NCBI RefSeq assembly: GCF_023922585.1
Contig: NZ_JAMFTN010000014.1
Coordinates: forward strand, 68,232-132,231
Source: Aliidiomarina quisquiliarum
Lineage (GTDB): Bacteria > Pseudomonadota > Gammaproteobacteria > Enterobacterales > Alteromonadaceae
Length of the DNA: 64,000 nt
Direction: 5' to 3'
Shown: piece after piece, positions 30,341-39,037 of the stretch
Layout: each line of letters starts with the position of its first letter
Numbering within the stretch: the first letter of the stretch is position 1
The notes under the pieces: model-generated
What the model saw: the letters and a program-made list of their open reading frames with translations, nothing else
The model's database searches: none
Told to the model about the DNA's origin: nothing
Program-made: the position numbers and the translations under genes

Positions 30341-31102
30341 ATGGACACTAGACCGCTATTACTTAATGCTGACATAGGCGAAAGTTTTGGTGCTTGGCAA
30401 ATGGGTAACGACAAAGCGCTGATGCCTTTGATTGACTGTGCCAACGTAGCCACAGGCTTTCATGCTTCAGACCCAGTAACCATGCAACGTACGGTGGCCT
30501 TGGCCATAAAGCATGATGTGTTGATTGGAGCGCACCCTTCTTACCCAGACAAAGAAGGTTTCGGTCGCCGTTCTATGGCGTGTAGCTGTGAAGAAATTAC
30601 CGCCATGGTTATTTATCAAGTGGGTGCCTTAAAAGCATTTTGTCGCGCCCAAGGAGGTATTTTAGGCTATGTAAAACCTCATGGCGCTTTATATAACGAC
30701 ATGATGCAACACCAACATGTATTTGAAGCAGTGTTGCGGGGCGTGGCTGCTATCGATGCCAGCTTACCCCTAGTGGTGTTAGCCTTGCCTAATTTAGAGC
30801 AGCACGAAGCCGACGCTGCCGCCTTAAACATTACCTTGTGGCCGGAAGCTTATGCTGACCGAGCCTACACCCCAGAAGGGTTTCTTATGTCGCGAAGGCA
30901 AAAGGGCGCCGTATTAAGCGACCGCAAGCAAATACTCGAACAGGCACGAATGATTGCCACGCAGCGCCAAGTGCGTGCAAACGACCGCAGCTTTATAGAG
31001 CTGCCAGCAGTAACCTTATGTGTTCACGGCGATAATGCTGAGTCGGTGGCTACAGCTGCCGATATACGAGCCATGTTGAACGAAATGGAGTCGAGTTTGT
31101 GA
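30341..31102 (+). CDS. pxpA: 5-oxoprolinase subunit PxpA (LamB/YcsF family)
   Basis: Subunit of the prokaryotic ATP-dependent 5-oxoprolinase, which opens pyroglutamate to glutamate. 253 residues. LLNADIGESFGAWQMGND at the N-terminus, GAHPSYPDKEGFGRR near 65 and GYVKPHGALYNDM near 110 are diagnostic. AAGGTGAG precedes the ATG. Its stop overlaps the GTG start of pxpB by 4 bases; the three pxp genes form one tight operon. Confidence 0.93.
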   Translation: MDTRPLLLNADIGESFGAWQMGNDKALMPLIDCANVATGFHASDPVTMQRTVALAIKHDVLIGAHPSYPDKEGFGRRSMACSCEEITAMVIYQVGALKAFCRAQGGILGYVKPHGALYNDMMQHQHVFEAVLRGVAAIDASLPLVVLALPNLEQHEADAAALNITLWPEAYADRAYTPEGFLMSRRQKGAVLSDRKQILEQARMIATQRQVRANDRSFIELPAVTLCVHGDNAESVATAADIRAMLNEMESSL

Positions 31103-31839
31103 GCAAACAACCCTTACCTGAATTTTCAACCGCCGGAATTGACGCTGTATTGATGACATTTGGCGACACTATGTCAGCCACACTACCGTTATACCTAGCC
31201 CATCTACGGCAGACCATTTTACAGCAGCTAGGTGGCATAGTAGCTGAGGTGGTGCCAGCGTATACGTCTTTATTAGTATATTACGACGCACGGACGGTGC
31301 GATTGTATGATCTTGAACAGGCCTTAGAAAAAGCCGCCGCAAGTGTTGCTTATCCTGCACTAGCCAGCGCCGAGCAAATAGTACTCGATGTGCCTGTTTG
31401 TTATGGTGGGCATTTTGGCCCCGACTTAGAGCGGGTTGCAGAGCATAGCGGGTTAACCACCACAGAGGTTATTCAACTACATCAGCAAGACGACTATTTA
31501 GTAGCGGCTCTTGGTTTTTCACCTGGCTTTGCATACTTAAGCGGCTTGAATGAAAGGTTGATCACGCCACGGCTTGATACGCCACGAAAAACCGTACCTG
31601 CTGGTAGTGTGGGTATTGCAGGCGCACAAACCGCGGTGTACCCAACCAGCGGACCTGGCGGCTGGAACCTCATTGGTCGTGCCGTAACAACCTGGTTTAA
31701 TGCCCAAGGTAACCCAGCCATGGCCCACGGCCCGGAAGCGATGACACCGGTACAGGTGGGCGACCGAGTGCGTTTTGTTGCCATTTCTGAAGCCGACTAT
31801 TTAGCCTTATATGCAACGACCCAAGGAGAGCATTCATGA
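31099..31839 (+). CDS. pxpB: 5-oxoprolinase subunit PxpB
   Basis: KipI-like cyclophilin-fold subunit that works with PxpC. 246 residues from GTG at 31099. Family blocks: VCYGGHFGPDLERVAEHSGL near 98, ALGFSPGFAYLSGL near 138, TPRKTVPAGSVGIAG and TSGPGGWNLIGRA near 175-195. Start and stop overlap pxpA and pxpC, indicating coupled translation of the complex. Confidence 0.92.
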   Translation: MSKQPLPEFSTAGIDAVLMTFGDTMSATLPLYLAHLRQTILQQLGGIVAEVVPAYTSLLVYYDARTVRLYDLEQALEKAAASVAYPALASAEQIVLDVPVCYGGHFGPDLERVAEHSGLTTTEVIQLHQQDDYLVAALGFSPGFAYLSGLNERLITPRLDTPRKTVPAGSVGIAGAQTAVYPTSGPGGWNLIGRAVTTWFNAQGNPAMAHGPEAMTPVQVGDRVRFVAISEADYLALYATTQGEHS

Positions 31840-32765
31840 CCACAGGTATGCTGGTTATTAAGCCTGGTATTCATGCCACAGTGCAAGATCAAGGGCGTTT
31901 TGGCTATCAGCACTTGGGCGTAACACCAGGTGGGCCAGGCGACGCTATGGCGGCAAATTGGGCTAATCGCTTGTTAGACAACGCAGCAAACTGTGCGGTG
32001 CTAGAAATAACCGCAGGTGGTACCGAATTAGAGTGCCAAACCCAAACTATGGTGGCGGTTACCGGTGGTGACTTGAATTTAACCATCAATGGTCGACCGC
32101 AGGTACCTTGGCGTAGCTTTTGGGTAAAGCAAGGCGACACGCTTAAATTTGGCTATCCTAGATATGGCTTTCGTGCTTATGTGGCTGTTCAAGGCGGCTT
32201 TCAGGTGGCTCACACGCTAGGCAGCTGTGCTACAGTTACTCGTAATGGGCTAGGTGGGCTCGACGGCAAAGGGAGCAGCTTAAAGCCCGCCGACTTTATT
32301 CCCTGCAAGGCAATGGCGCAAGAAGGTATTCAACGGCAAATACCAGAAAGTTACCTGCCTGATCTCGATTCAGCGCTCACCTTACATGTCATTCCTGGTT
32401 ACCAGCAACACGACTTTACTAAAGCGGCTTGGCAAATATTTTGGGACGGTGAATATGAATTGTCGGCAGCAAGTGACAGCATGGGCGCACGCATGAAAGG
32501 GCCTGCTATTGCCACGCCCAAAGTTAATTTGCTTTCTGAAGCGGTGTGTTACGGCGCTATTCAGGTACCGGGCGACGGCCAACCTATTATTTTGCTTCAG
32601 CAACGCCAAACCTTGGGTGGCTATCCTAAATTAGGCAGCATTCTGCCCTTGTCGGGCTATGCCTTAGCGCAGCGCCCACCGGGTACTAAAGTACGCTTCA
32701 GGCCTATGGGTTTAGCCACGGCACAACAGCAAATGCGCCGTTACCTCAGATTTTTCGGCTTGTAA
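31836..32765 (+). CDS. pxpC: 5-oxoprolinase subunit PxpC
   Basis: KipA/biotin-dependent carboxyltransferase-like subunit. 309 residues. IKPGIHATVQDQGRFGYQHL at the N-terminus and GVTPGGPGDAMAANWANRLL-like sequence just after it are typical; PILLLQQRQTLGGYPKLG lies near the C-terminus. Overlaps pxpB by 4 bases. With PxpA and PxpB it completes a set that recycles 5-oxoproline arising from spontaneous glutamine cyclisation. Confidence 0.92.
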   Translation: MTTGMLVIKPGIHATVQDQGRFGYQHLGVTPGGPGDAMAANWANRLLDNAANCAVLEITAGGTELECQTQTMVAVTGGDLNLTINGRPQVPWRSFWVKQGDTLKFGYPRYGFRAYVAVQGGFQVAHTLGSCATVTRNGLGGLDGKGSSLKPADFIPCKAMAQEGIQRQIPESYLPDLDSALTLHVIPGYQQHDFTKAAWQIFWDGEYELSAASDSMGARMKGPAIATPKVNLLSEAVCYGAIQVPGDGQPIILLQQRQTLGGYPKLGSILPLSGYALAQRPPGTKVRFRPMGLATAQQQMRRYLRFFGL

Positions 32766-32833
32766 AATCAACGGATTATTGCCATGATAAGCGCCATTTT
32801 AGTTCGTGTGTTTGATTGACGGAGAATACCTGA

Positions 32834-34507
32834 ATGGCCGAGACTGGCGTGCGTCCCAGCAACTTTATTCGCAGAATTATTGATGAAGACCTAGCTTCAG
32901 GCAAGCATACGGAAGTGCATACGCGCTTCCCGCCGGAGCCAAATGGTTATTTGCATATCGGTCATGCGAAATCTATTGTACTAAACTTTGGCATTGCCCA
33001 AGACTATAACGGCACCTGTAACTTACGTTTTGACGACACTAACCCGCTTAGAGAAAGTATTGAGTATGTGAAGTCGATTAAAAACGACGTGCGTTGGTTA
33101 GGTTACGAGTGGAACGGCAACGTGCGTTACTCGTCGGATTATTTCGACGCGCTGCATGGCTATGCGGTTGAGCTGATTGAAAAAGGCTTAGCTTATGTAG
33201 ACTTTTCTAGCCAAGACGAAATTCGCGCCATGCGTGGTACCTTAACGGCGCCAGGGCAAAATAGCCCTTATCGCGATACCACAGTTGAAACCAACTTGGC
33301 TGAATTTGCCAAAATGACCGCAGGCGACTACCCAGAAGGGCATTGTTCGTTGCGGGCGAAAATAGATATGACATCGTCTTTTCTTTGTATGCGCGATCCG
33401 GTTATATATCGAATTCGCCATGTGGAGCATCATCAAACCGGCGACAAGTGGTGCGTGTACCCCATGTACGACTTTACCCATTGTATTTCTGATGCGATAG
33501 AAAACATTACCCATTCACTTTGTACACTTGAATTTCAAGACAACCGTCGGTTATACGACTGGGTGTTGGAAAATATTAGTATTGAATGTCACCCACAGCA
33601 AATTGAGTTTTCGCGCCTGAATCTTGAATACACCATCATGAGTAAGCGCCGCTTAAACGAATTAGTGGTAGAAGGGCATGTGTCGGGGTGGGATGACCCA
33701 CGTATGCCTACCATTGCGGGTATACGCCGCCGTGGCTACACGCCAGCGTCTATTCGCGAGTTCGCCAACCGCATTGGTGTAACTAGAATGGAAAACGTAG
33801 TTGAAATGGGTGTGCTCGAGTCGTGTATTCGTGAAGACTTAAACGACAATGCGCCACGGGCCATGGCCGTTCTTGAGCCAGTAAAATTAGTGATTGAGAA
33901 CTACCCAGCAGGCGAGCACGAAAAAATAGATGCACCGAACCACCCAAGCGACGAAAGCATGGGCACGCGTAAATTACCTTTTAGTGGCGTACTTTATATT
34001 GAACGGGAAGACTTCCGTGAAGAAGCCAACAAGAAGTTTAAGCGTTTGGTACTGGGTAAAGAAGTTCGCTTGCGTAATGCTTATGTAATTAAAGCTGAGC
34101 GGGTAGAAAAAAACGAAGCGGGTGAAATTACCACTATTTACTGTACTTACGACGCTGACACACTGGGCAAGTCGCCAGCCGACGGCCGTAAAGTACGTGG
34201 TGTGATTCACTGGGTTTCGGTACCCCATGCGCTACCTGCTGAAATACACTTGTACGACCGTTTATTTAAAACCGCTATGCCAGGTTCAGCAGCTTCGCTA
34301 GACGAAGTTATCAACCCTGATTCACTTAAAGTAGTGGAAGGCTATTTAGAACCTTCACTGCGCCATGCGAAACCAGGGCAAGGCTTTCAATTTGAGCGCG
34401 TGGGTTATTTCTGCCGCGACACCGATGCAAGCCATGGCGATAAGTTGGTGTTCAACCGTACCGTAGAATTACGCGACAGCTGGGCAAGAATAGAAGCGCA
34501 AGACTAA
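32834..34507 (+). CDS. glnS: glutamine--tRNA ligase
   Basis: Class I aminoacyl-tRNA synthetase. 557 residues. The HIGH motif is in [20 protein letters not shown] (near residue 35) and the KMSKS equivalent is MSKRRL near 272. The C-terminal part is the double beta-barrel anticodon domain. GACGGAGAA gives the RBS. It is followed by a clear terminator, so it is monocistronic. Confidence 0.97.
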   Translation: MAETGVRPSNFIRRIIDEDLASGKHTEVHTRFPPEPNGYLHIGHAKSIVLNFGIAQDYNGTCNLRFDDTNPLRESIEYVKSIKNDVRWLGYEWNGNVRYSSDYFDALHGYAVELIEKGLAYVDFSSQDEIRAMRGTLTAPGQNSPYRDTTVETNLAEFAKMTAGDYPEGHCSLRAKIDMTSSFLCMRDPVIYRIRHVEHHQTGDKWCVYPMYDFTHCISDAIENITHSLCTLEFQDNRRLYDWVLENISIECHPQQIEFSRLNLEYTIMSKRRLNELVVEGHVSGWDDPRMPTIAGIRRRGYTPASIREFANRIGVTRMENVVEMGVLESCIREDLNDNAPRAMAVLEPVKLVIENYPAGEHEKIDAPNHPSDESMGTRKLPFSGVLYIEREDFREEANKKFKRLVLGKEVRLRNAYVIKAERVEKNEAGEITTIYCTYDADTLGKSPADGRKVRGVIHWVSVPHALPAEIHLYDRLFKTAMPGSAASLDEVINPDSLKVVEGYLEPSLRHAKPGQGFQFERVGYFCRDTDASHGDKLVFNRTVELRDSWARIEAQD

Positions 34508-34530
34508 CTATTTTGTACTCAGTAAGAGTA

Positions 34531-34557
34531 AAAAAGCGACCTACGGGTCGCTTTTTT
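34531..34557 (+). terminator. Rho-independent terminator after glnS
   Basis: Stem GCGACC (34536-34541) with GGTCGC (34546-34551), loop TACG, flanked by A-run upstream and T-run downstream that extend the pairing. Could also act in the minus direction, though no minus-strand gene ends here. Confidence 0.88.
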
Positions 34558-34563
34558 CGTTGG

Positions 34564-34591
34564 TTGAAATTTATTAAATTTAGGACATAAT
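34564..34591 (+). promoter_or_regulatory. candidate promoter of the 34650 gene
   Basis: TTGAAA (34564-34569) and CATAAT (34586-34591) are 16 bases apart in an AT-rich stretch right after the glnS terminator. The predicted start is near 34598, giving a leader of about 50 bases. Confidence 0.5.
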
Positions 34592-34593
34592 TG

Positions 34594-34608
34594 TTTTGTA
34601 GTACAAAA
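34594..34608. promoter_or_regulatory. 15-base palindrome, possible operator
   Basis: TTTTGTA-G-TACAAAA is a perfect 7-1-7 palindrome lying immediately after the -10 box and across the expected transcription start. That is a classic repressor position. I do not recognise the binding protein. Confidence 0.4.
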
Positions 34609-34649
34609 AACACTCAGGTTTGAGTGAGTTCAAATGTGAGGGATCTAAA

Positions 34650-35135
34650 ATGAAACATATTATTTTACTAACATTTTTGCTTGCTGGAATGTTTACTTGT
34701 TCCACATGGGCAAATCAAGACACTGAGCAGAACCCGTATTTACCTTCAGAGATAAAAGCAGACATTGATAACTTTGTCGCGTTAGGGAATTCGCTAACAG
34801 GGCAAGAATTGGCTGAAAAGCTTTGGTCAATGGGAGTAAAAAGTCCAAATTATGGTTCATATATGCAGGGACAAATGAGTCCTGAGCAGATCAAGCAAGT
34901 GTATCTGTATCGTATAGAGCAACGATTGTTAACCGACACCAGCTTAACCCAGGAACAAAGAGCATTTTTAACGCATGCTAAAACAGTAACGAACCAAGCG
35001 TTTAGTGAAGGTTGGGACGACAGTACGCCTGAATTTAAAAAGTTCGTGATTGACGGCCAAATTGCTTTGGGTGTTGTTACTTTTGGTGATGTGTTCGGCG
35101 ACTTATGGCCAAGAGTTGCTGCTCAAAAAGCTTAG
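34650..35135 (+). CDS. small secreted protein of unknown function
   Basis: 161 residues from ATG 34650, with GAGGGA 7 bases upstream. A clear Sec signal peptide (MKHIILLTFLLAGMFTCSTW, cleavage likely after the following Ala) has no lipobox. The mature part is helical and acidic, with LTQEQRAFLTHAKTV as the most distinctive piece; this distantly recalls fulvocin C-related bacteriocin proteins, but I would not rely on it. The gene is visibly richer in AT than its neighbours, has its own promoter and palindrome, and interrupts housekeeping genes, so lateral gain is plausible. Confidence 0.75.
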   Translation: MKHIILLTFLLAGMFTCSTWANQDTEQNPYLPSEIKADIDNFVALGNSLTGQELAEKLWSMGVKSPNYGSYMQGQMSPEQIKQVYLYRIEQRLLTDTSLTQEQRAFLTHAKTVTNQAFSEGWDDSTPEFKKFVIDGQIALGVVTFGDVFGDLWPRVAAQKA

Positions 35136-35163
35136 AGTCATATTTTAAAAAGCGGATTGACCG

Positions 35164-36195
35164 TTACTTGTCAGCTAAGAAGCGGTCGATCAGCTTTGCG
35201 CCATATAAACGCGACGGCGTGTAAAAGCCAGGCTTAAGCTGGTTGCGTAACACGTATATGGCAAGCTCTACCGCACCACGCGAGGTGAGCGTATAACCAT
35301 TCACTACCTTTTCTCGTAGGGCAATGGTGTCGCCATGATCATTGCTAATTTCACCCCACACCCAGGTGGTATGTTTCTCTCGTTCTTTTGCTTCTGGGCC
35401 TGCAGGCTGTTTATCGGCTTTATTCGCTAACCAGTTGCGCACTAAGTTTAAACGCATAGCCCAGCGAATATAGTTCAGCCATTTTAAACGCTTAATTAGT
35501 TTTGGGCTGGCAGGAATATACACTTCAATGTTGGGTACACTAGTGGTGTAAAAAGCAGTTGAGACGTCGCCCCAGGGAATGGTCATGGCCATTTTCTTGC
35601 CGTCGCCAAAGTTTATTTCTGCGGTTTTATAGGCTAGTGGAACTTTTATGATCTCACCGTTTTTACGAACCGCACCACCTTCACCCAAACGTCGCAGGGT
35701 GGTTTTAGTGGTACCACGGCTGATACCTGAGCGGGTATCAAAGCCGAGCTTTAAATGAGTGGCATTCGGCATTTGAGATTTTAACCGAGCCGCAATACAG
35801 TCGGTGGGAATTACGTCAAAACCAACACCAGGGCACAGTACTATTCCGGCTTCTTCGGCTTCTTTACGAAGGCTATAGGCCAGCTCAAATACTTCAATTT
35901 CGCCGGTAATGTCGAGGTAATGGGTGCCGGTAGCAATACAGGCTTTCATCATTGGCTCGGCGGTGTCTTCAAAAGGACCAGCGCAATGCACCACTAAGTC
36001 GATGTCTTGTAAGTGCGCTTTTAACACTTCCTCAGAAAGGTCGAAAACTCGACCTTCTAAGCTTACTTGGTTCGCGAAAGATTCGATTTTGGCTTTATTA
36101 CGGCCGGCTAATACGGGGCTATAGCCCATGCGTTTGGCGTAGTGGGTAATAAGCTCGCCAGTATAGCCGTAAGCGCCATAAATCATCCATTTCAT
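35164..36195 (-). CDS. saccharopine dehydrogenase-like NAD(P)-binding oxidoreductase
   Basis: 343 residues. The Rossmann opening MIYGAYGYTGELITHYAKRM has the GxxGxxG pattern of the saccharopine dehydrogenase/trans-acting enoyl reductase group. ALVAGRN-like VLAGRNKAKIESF and LVVHCAGPFEDTAEPMMKAC follow. Such proteins reduce acyl or lipid intermediates in a few studied cases; the substrate here is unknown. It lies 4 bases downstream of fur and may be read from the same transcript. Confidence 0.82.
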   Translation of the reverse strand: MKWMIYGAYGYTGELITHYAKRMGYSPVLAGRNKAKIESFANQVSLEGRVFDLSEEVLKAHLQDIDLVVHCAGPFEDTAEPMMKACIATGTHYLDITGEIEVFELAYSLRKEAEEAGIVLCPGVGFDVIPTDCIAARLKSQMPNATHLKLGFDTRSGISRGTTKTTLRRLGEGGAVRKNGEIIKVPLAYKTAEINFGDGKKMAMTIPWGDVSTAFYTTSVPNIEVYIPASPKLIKRLKWLNYIRWAMRLNLVRNWLANKADKQPAGPEAKEREKHTTWVWGEISNDHGDTIALREKVVNGYTLTSRGAVELAIYVLRNQLKPGFYTPSRLYGAKLIDRFLADK

Positions 36196-36199
36196 GGGT

Positions 36200-36661
36200 T
36201 TAAATTCCTACTCGGTGATGATCAGCCGACTCTGAGTTGTACTCACAAGTTTCTGGCTCTTTACATTCACCATATAAATACAAACTATGGTTAGTAAGTT
36301 TAAGATTATGTTCGTTAGCAATTTTAAGTTGCTGCTGTTCAATAATAGGGTCTTCAAACTCAATCACCCGGCCACAAGTTAAACACACCAAATGGTCGTG
36401 ATGATCTTTGGTGGTTAATTCAAAAACCGAGCGGCCACCTTCAAAATGATGGCGAGTAATAATACCGGCGTCTTCAAATTGGTTAAGAACCCGGTAAACG
36501 GTAGCTAAGCCAACTTCGTCGCCTAGCTCCATTAATAGTCGGTACACGTCTTCAGCACTTACATGCTGATTATTAGGGTGTTTAAGCACATCAAGAATTT
36601 TGATACGCGGAGAGGTTACTTTAAGACCTGCTTTTTTAAGTTGTACATCAGAACTGGGCAT
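36200..36661 (-). CDS. fur: ferric uptake regulator Fur
   Basis: Iron-responsive repressor. 153 residues from ATG 36661; the frame extends upstream but the conserved protein begins MPSSDVQLKKAGLKVTSPRI. The winged-helix recognition part is GLATVYRVLNQFEDAGI; metal-site sequences HHFEGGRSVFEL and DHHDHLVCLTCG follow, and a second Cys pair occurs in YGECKEPETCEYN. Located just downstream of fldA, as in E. coli. Confidence 0.96.
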   Translation of the reverse strand: MPSSDVQLKKAGLKVTSPRIKILDVLKHPNNQHVSAEDVYRLLMELGDEVGLATVYRVLNQFEDAGIITRHHFEGGRSVFELTTKDHHDHLVCLTCGRVIEFEDPIIEQQQLKIANEHNLKLTNHSLYLYGECKEPETCEYNSESADHHRVGI

Positions 36662-36694
36662 GGAGTACTCTCTTTGCGAACAATTAGGCTTATG

Positions 36695-36700
36695 ATTATA
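36695..36700 (-). promoter_or_regulatory. candidate -10 box for fur
   Basis: A perfect TATAAT on the minus strand lies in the 83-base gap between fldA and fur, 33 bases before the fur ATG. The -35 region is poor. An imperfect dyad (GGCT at 36687-36690 with AGCC at 36700-36703) overlaps it and could be an operator, but does not match a full Fur box. Confidence 0.4.
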
Positions 36701-36744
36701 GCCACAAGCGATATTAAAATAACAGCAAGGTGGCCAAAGGCACC

Positions 36745-37269
36745 TTACCCCAATTCGTCGAGCATCATTTCGTCGCGAATTTGTGCGCACCAAGCCACCA
36801 CACGCTCTTTAGTAAGCTCGGGTTGGCGGTCTTCGTCGATACCTAAACCTACAAAGTGGTTTTCGTCGGCCATTCCCTTCGAAGCTTCGAAGTAGTAGCC
36901 TTCAGTTGGCCAATGGCCAATAATAATTCCACCGCGCGCTTCTACGATATCGCGAATAACACCCATGGCATCAAGGAAGTATTCGGCGTAGTCTTCTTGG
37001 TCACCACAGCCAAAAATGGCAACTAGTTTGTCGGTAAAATCTATTTCTTCAAACTCGGGGAAAAAATCATCCCAGTCGCACTGCGACTCGCCGTAATACC
37101 AAGTTGGAATACCAAAGAGGAGCAAGTCGTATTCAGCTATTTCTTCTTTGCTCGATTTGGCAATGTCTTGTACATGAATTAAGTTCTTACCGAGCTCTTT
37201 CTGAATCATGTGAGCTACAGCTTCGGTATTTCCCGTGTCGCTACCGAAGAAAAGTCCAACAGTGGCCAT
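36745..37269 (-). CDS. fldA: flavodoxin FldA
   Basis: FMN electron carrier. 174 residues. The phosphate loop GLFFGSDTGNTEAVAHMI is at the N-terminus; FMN-stacking segments are GIPTWYYGESQCDWDDF near residue 55 and FGCGDQEDYAEYF near 97. The inserted loop after residue 120 marks a long-chain flavodoxin. Next to fur as in many gammaproteobacteria, where the pair links iron status to flavodoxin use. Confidence 0.96.
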   Translation of the reverse strand: MATVGLFFGSDTGNTEAVAHMIQKELGKNLIHVQDIAKSSKEEIAEYDLLLFGIPTWYYGESQCDWDDFFPEFEEIDFTDKLVAIFGCGDQEDYAEYFLDAMGVIRDIVEARGGIIIGHWPTEGYYFEASKGMADENHFVGLGIDEDRQPELTKERVVAWCAQIRDEMMLDELG

Positions 37270-37335
37270 ATTTTAGTTCCTGCTTTTACTGCTTAGCTAA
37301 TAAAAAACGAAAGTTTTAACGTTGAAAATGTGGGG

Positions 37336-37554
37336 CTATTGAATGTTGGCTTCAACCACAAATTGAATAATGCCTTTAGCGATAAAACCCGCCATACCTA
37401 AAAACAATACCAACCAAACAAAAACACGACCAAAGCGAGGCACATTGCCTTTTTTAAGCACGTCTTGAATGGCTAAGCCAATTAATAGAAATAAAATGGC
37501 CACAGCAAAGTTGGTCATTAAGGCTTCAATTTGTTCTAAGTTGTTACTAAACAT
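37336..37554 (-). CDS. DUF2788 family membrane protein
   Basis: 72 residues from the ATG at 37552-37554; a GTG start 14 codons upstream is possible but less likely. Two hydrophobic segments (about 12-30 and 45-65) separated by a positively charged loop, KKGNVPRFGR. Small inner-membrane protein of unknown role, found between fldA and ybfF in relatives such as Shewanella. Confidence 0.75.
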   Translation of the reverse strand: MFSNNLEQIEALMTNFAVAILFLLIGLAIQDVLKKGNVPRFGRVFVWLVLFLGMAGFIAKGIIQFVVEANIQ

Positions 37555-37601
37555 CGCTGGTTCGTCCACAAATTTGAATGGGCCGTATAATAACACAAAC
37601 G

Positions 37602-38390
37602 CTATTTGTTCTCATCTAGAAAACGCAGTACTAAACCATTGAAAACCGTTGGCTTCTCTGCATGTAACCAATGGCCAACATCGTTAATAGTTTTCGACTG
37701 TGCCTGCGGAAAACGGCTAACAATAGCGTTTTTATGTTGCGCTTGAATATAGTCAGAACGGCCACCCCGAATAAAAAGCACAGGGCCACTATAAACACCT
37801 TCCGAGCTAGGCGAGCCAATAAGGCCAAGGTAACACTTGCGAAGTGCTGCCAGGTTCATGCGCCAAGCCCAGCCCGAATCGGCTTTGTACAGGTTTTTCA
37901 ACAAAAACTGTCGTACGCCTAGTTCGTGAATTGACTCGGCCAACTGTTTATCAGCACTTTGGCGGTTATCCACGTGGGTTAAGTTTAAGGTTTCGAGTGC
38001 GTCTAAAATAGTATTGTGGCTTGGTTCGTAACTTACCGGGGCAATATCGGCAACCACCAATGCACGTACTCGGGTGGGATATTGAAGGGCAATTTCCATG
38101 GCCACTTTACCGCCCAGAGAATGACCAAGAATGTAAGCCTGTTCAATACTTAAGGTATCCAGCACGGATAAAACGTCTTTAGACATGGCTGCAAAGGACA
38201 TAGTATCGGTCCAGGGTGACTGGCCATGGTTGCGCAAGTCAACATTAATAACATAGTAGCGGTCGCTTAAAGCGCGACTAATGCTTTTTAAGTTATCTAG
38301 ATCACCAAATAAACCATGAATGAGTATAACAGCCGGGGCAGACGGCTGCCCAAGGGTTTCGTAATTCAACATAACAGCATGTTCAGACAT
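37602..38390 (-). CDS. ybfF: alpha/beta hydrolase, YbfF-type esterase
   Basis: 262 residues from ATG 38390, with GGAG 8 bases upstream. Oxyanion-region VILIHGLFGDLDNLK near residue 24, nucleophile elbow ILGHSLGGKVAME near 88 and catalytic His in INDVGHWLHAEKP near 240. E. coli YbfF hydrolyses short and medium acyl esters including acyl-CoA; the physiological substrate is unsettled. Divergent from seqA. Confidence 0.92.
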   Translation of the reverse strand: MSEHAVMLNYETLGQPSAPAVILIHGLFGDLDNLKSISRALSDRYYVINVDLRNHGQSPWTDTMSFAAMSKDVLSVLDTLSIEQAYILGHSLGGKVAMEIALQYPTRVRALVVADIAPVSYEPSHNTILDALETLNLTHVDNRQSADKQLAESIHELGVRQFLLKNLYKADSGWAWRMNLAALRKCYLGLIGSPSSEGVYSGPVLFIRGGRSDYIQAQHKNAIVSRFPQAQSKTINDVGHWLHAEKPTVFNGLVLRFLDENK

Positions 38391-38409
38391 ACACATAAAC
38401 TCCAATAAA

Positions 38410-38450
38410 AAGGTTATTCTGGTTCACCGACAGCATTCGGTGCAAACCTT
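38410..38450. repeat. nested inverted repeat between ybfF and seqA
   Basis: Outer arms AAGGTT (38410-38415) and AACCTT (38445-38450) enclose an inner CACCGA (38425-38430) and TCGGTG (38437-38442). No T-run on either side. It lies in the divergent promoter region and might be an operator or cruciform; a TATACT at 38463-38468 is a possible seqA -10 box. Confidence 0.35.
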
Positions 38451-38515
38451 ACGTTGCTTCGTTATACTTAAAGCACAGTTGTTAAATTAAAACACGTTAG
38501 CAAAAGAACATACTT

Positions 38516-39037
38516 ATGAAACAGATAGAAATTGATACTGAACTGTATCGCCACATTGCGTCTCATACCAAGTATATTGGTGAAAGTGCGTCAGACATTT
38601 TACGCCGTTTGTTAGGGTTAAACCCGCTGGCCAAAGCGGCAGAGTCGGTGCCAAAACAAAAGCCAGCTGCTGTGCCAAAGCCAGTGACAACACCGCCCAT
38701 AACGAAAGTGTTAGAAAGCGTAGTAAGTACCGAACTGGACGCCCAAAAAGGCAAAGTAGGCCGTTTCCTGTACTTGCTTAGTGTACTTTATCAGTGCCAT
38801 CCCGACCAATTTGATAATGTGTTGCGTATTCGCGGTCGGAACCGCTTATACTTTGCCACCTGCGAACAAGAGCTCGAAGCATCGGGCAATAGCACCAACC
38901 CAAAAGAAGTGCCAGGCTCGGGCTACTGGGTAATTACCAATTCTAATACCAGCAAAAAACAAGCCATGTTAAAGCGCGCCGCGTTAGAGCTTGGCTACAC
39001 TAAATTAGACGCTGAAAAACTAAGAGATTTATTATAA
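38516..39037 (+). CDS. seqA: replication initiation negative regulator SeqA
   Basis: Binds hemimethylated GATC DNA and sequesters new origins. 173 residues. The N-terminal oligomerisation domain MKQIEIDTELYRHIASHT and SASDILRRLLGL are conserved; a Pro/Lys-rich linker (about 45-70) leads to the DNA-binding domain with RGRNRLYFATCEQEL and SGYWVITNSNTSKKQ. Its presence implies Dam methylation. Its stop overlaps the pgm start by one base. Confidence 0.95.
   Translation: MKQIEIDTELYRHIASHTKYIGESASDILRRLLGLNPLAKAAESVPKQKPAAVPKPVTTPPITKVLESVVSTELDAQKGKVGRFLYLLSVLYQCHPDQFDNVLRIRGRNRLYFATCEQELEASGNSTNPKEVPGSGYWVITNSNTSKKQAMLKRAALELGYTKLDAEKLRDLL

Noticed and set aside
34650-35135. Calling the secreted orphan a bacteriocin
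   Set aside because: The resemblance to fulvocin C-related proteins is faint, and no immunity or export gene is adjacent.
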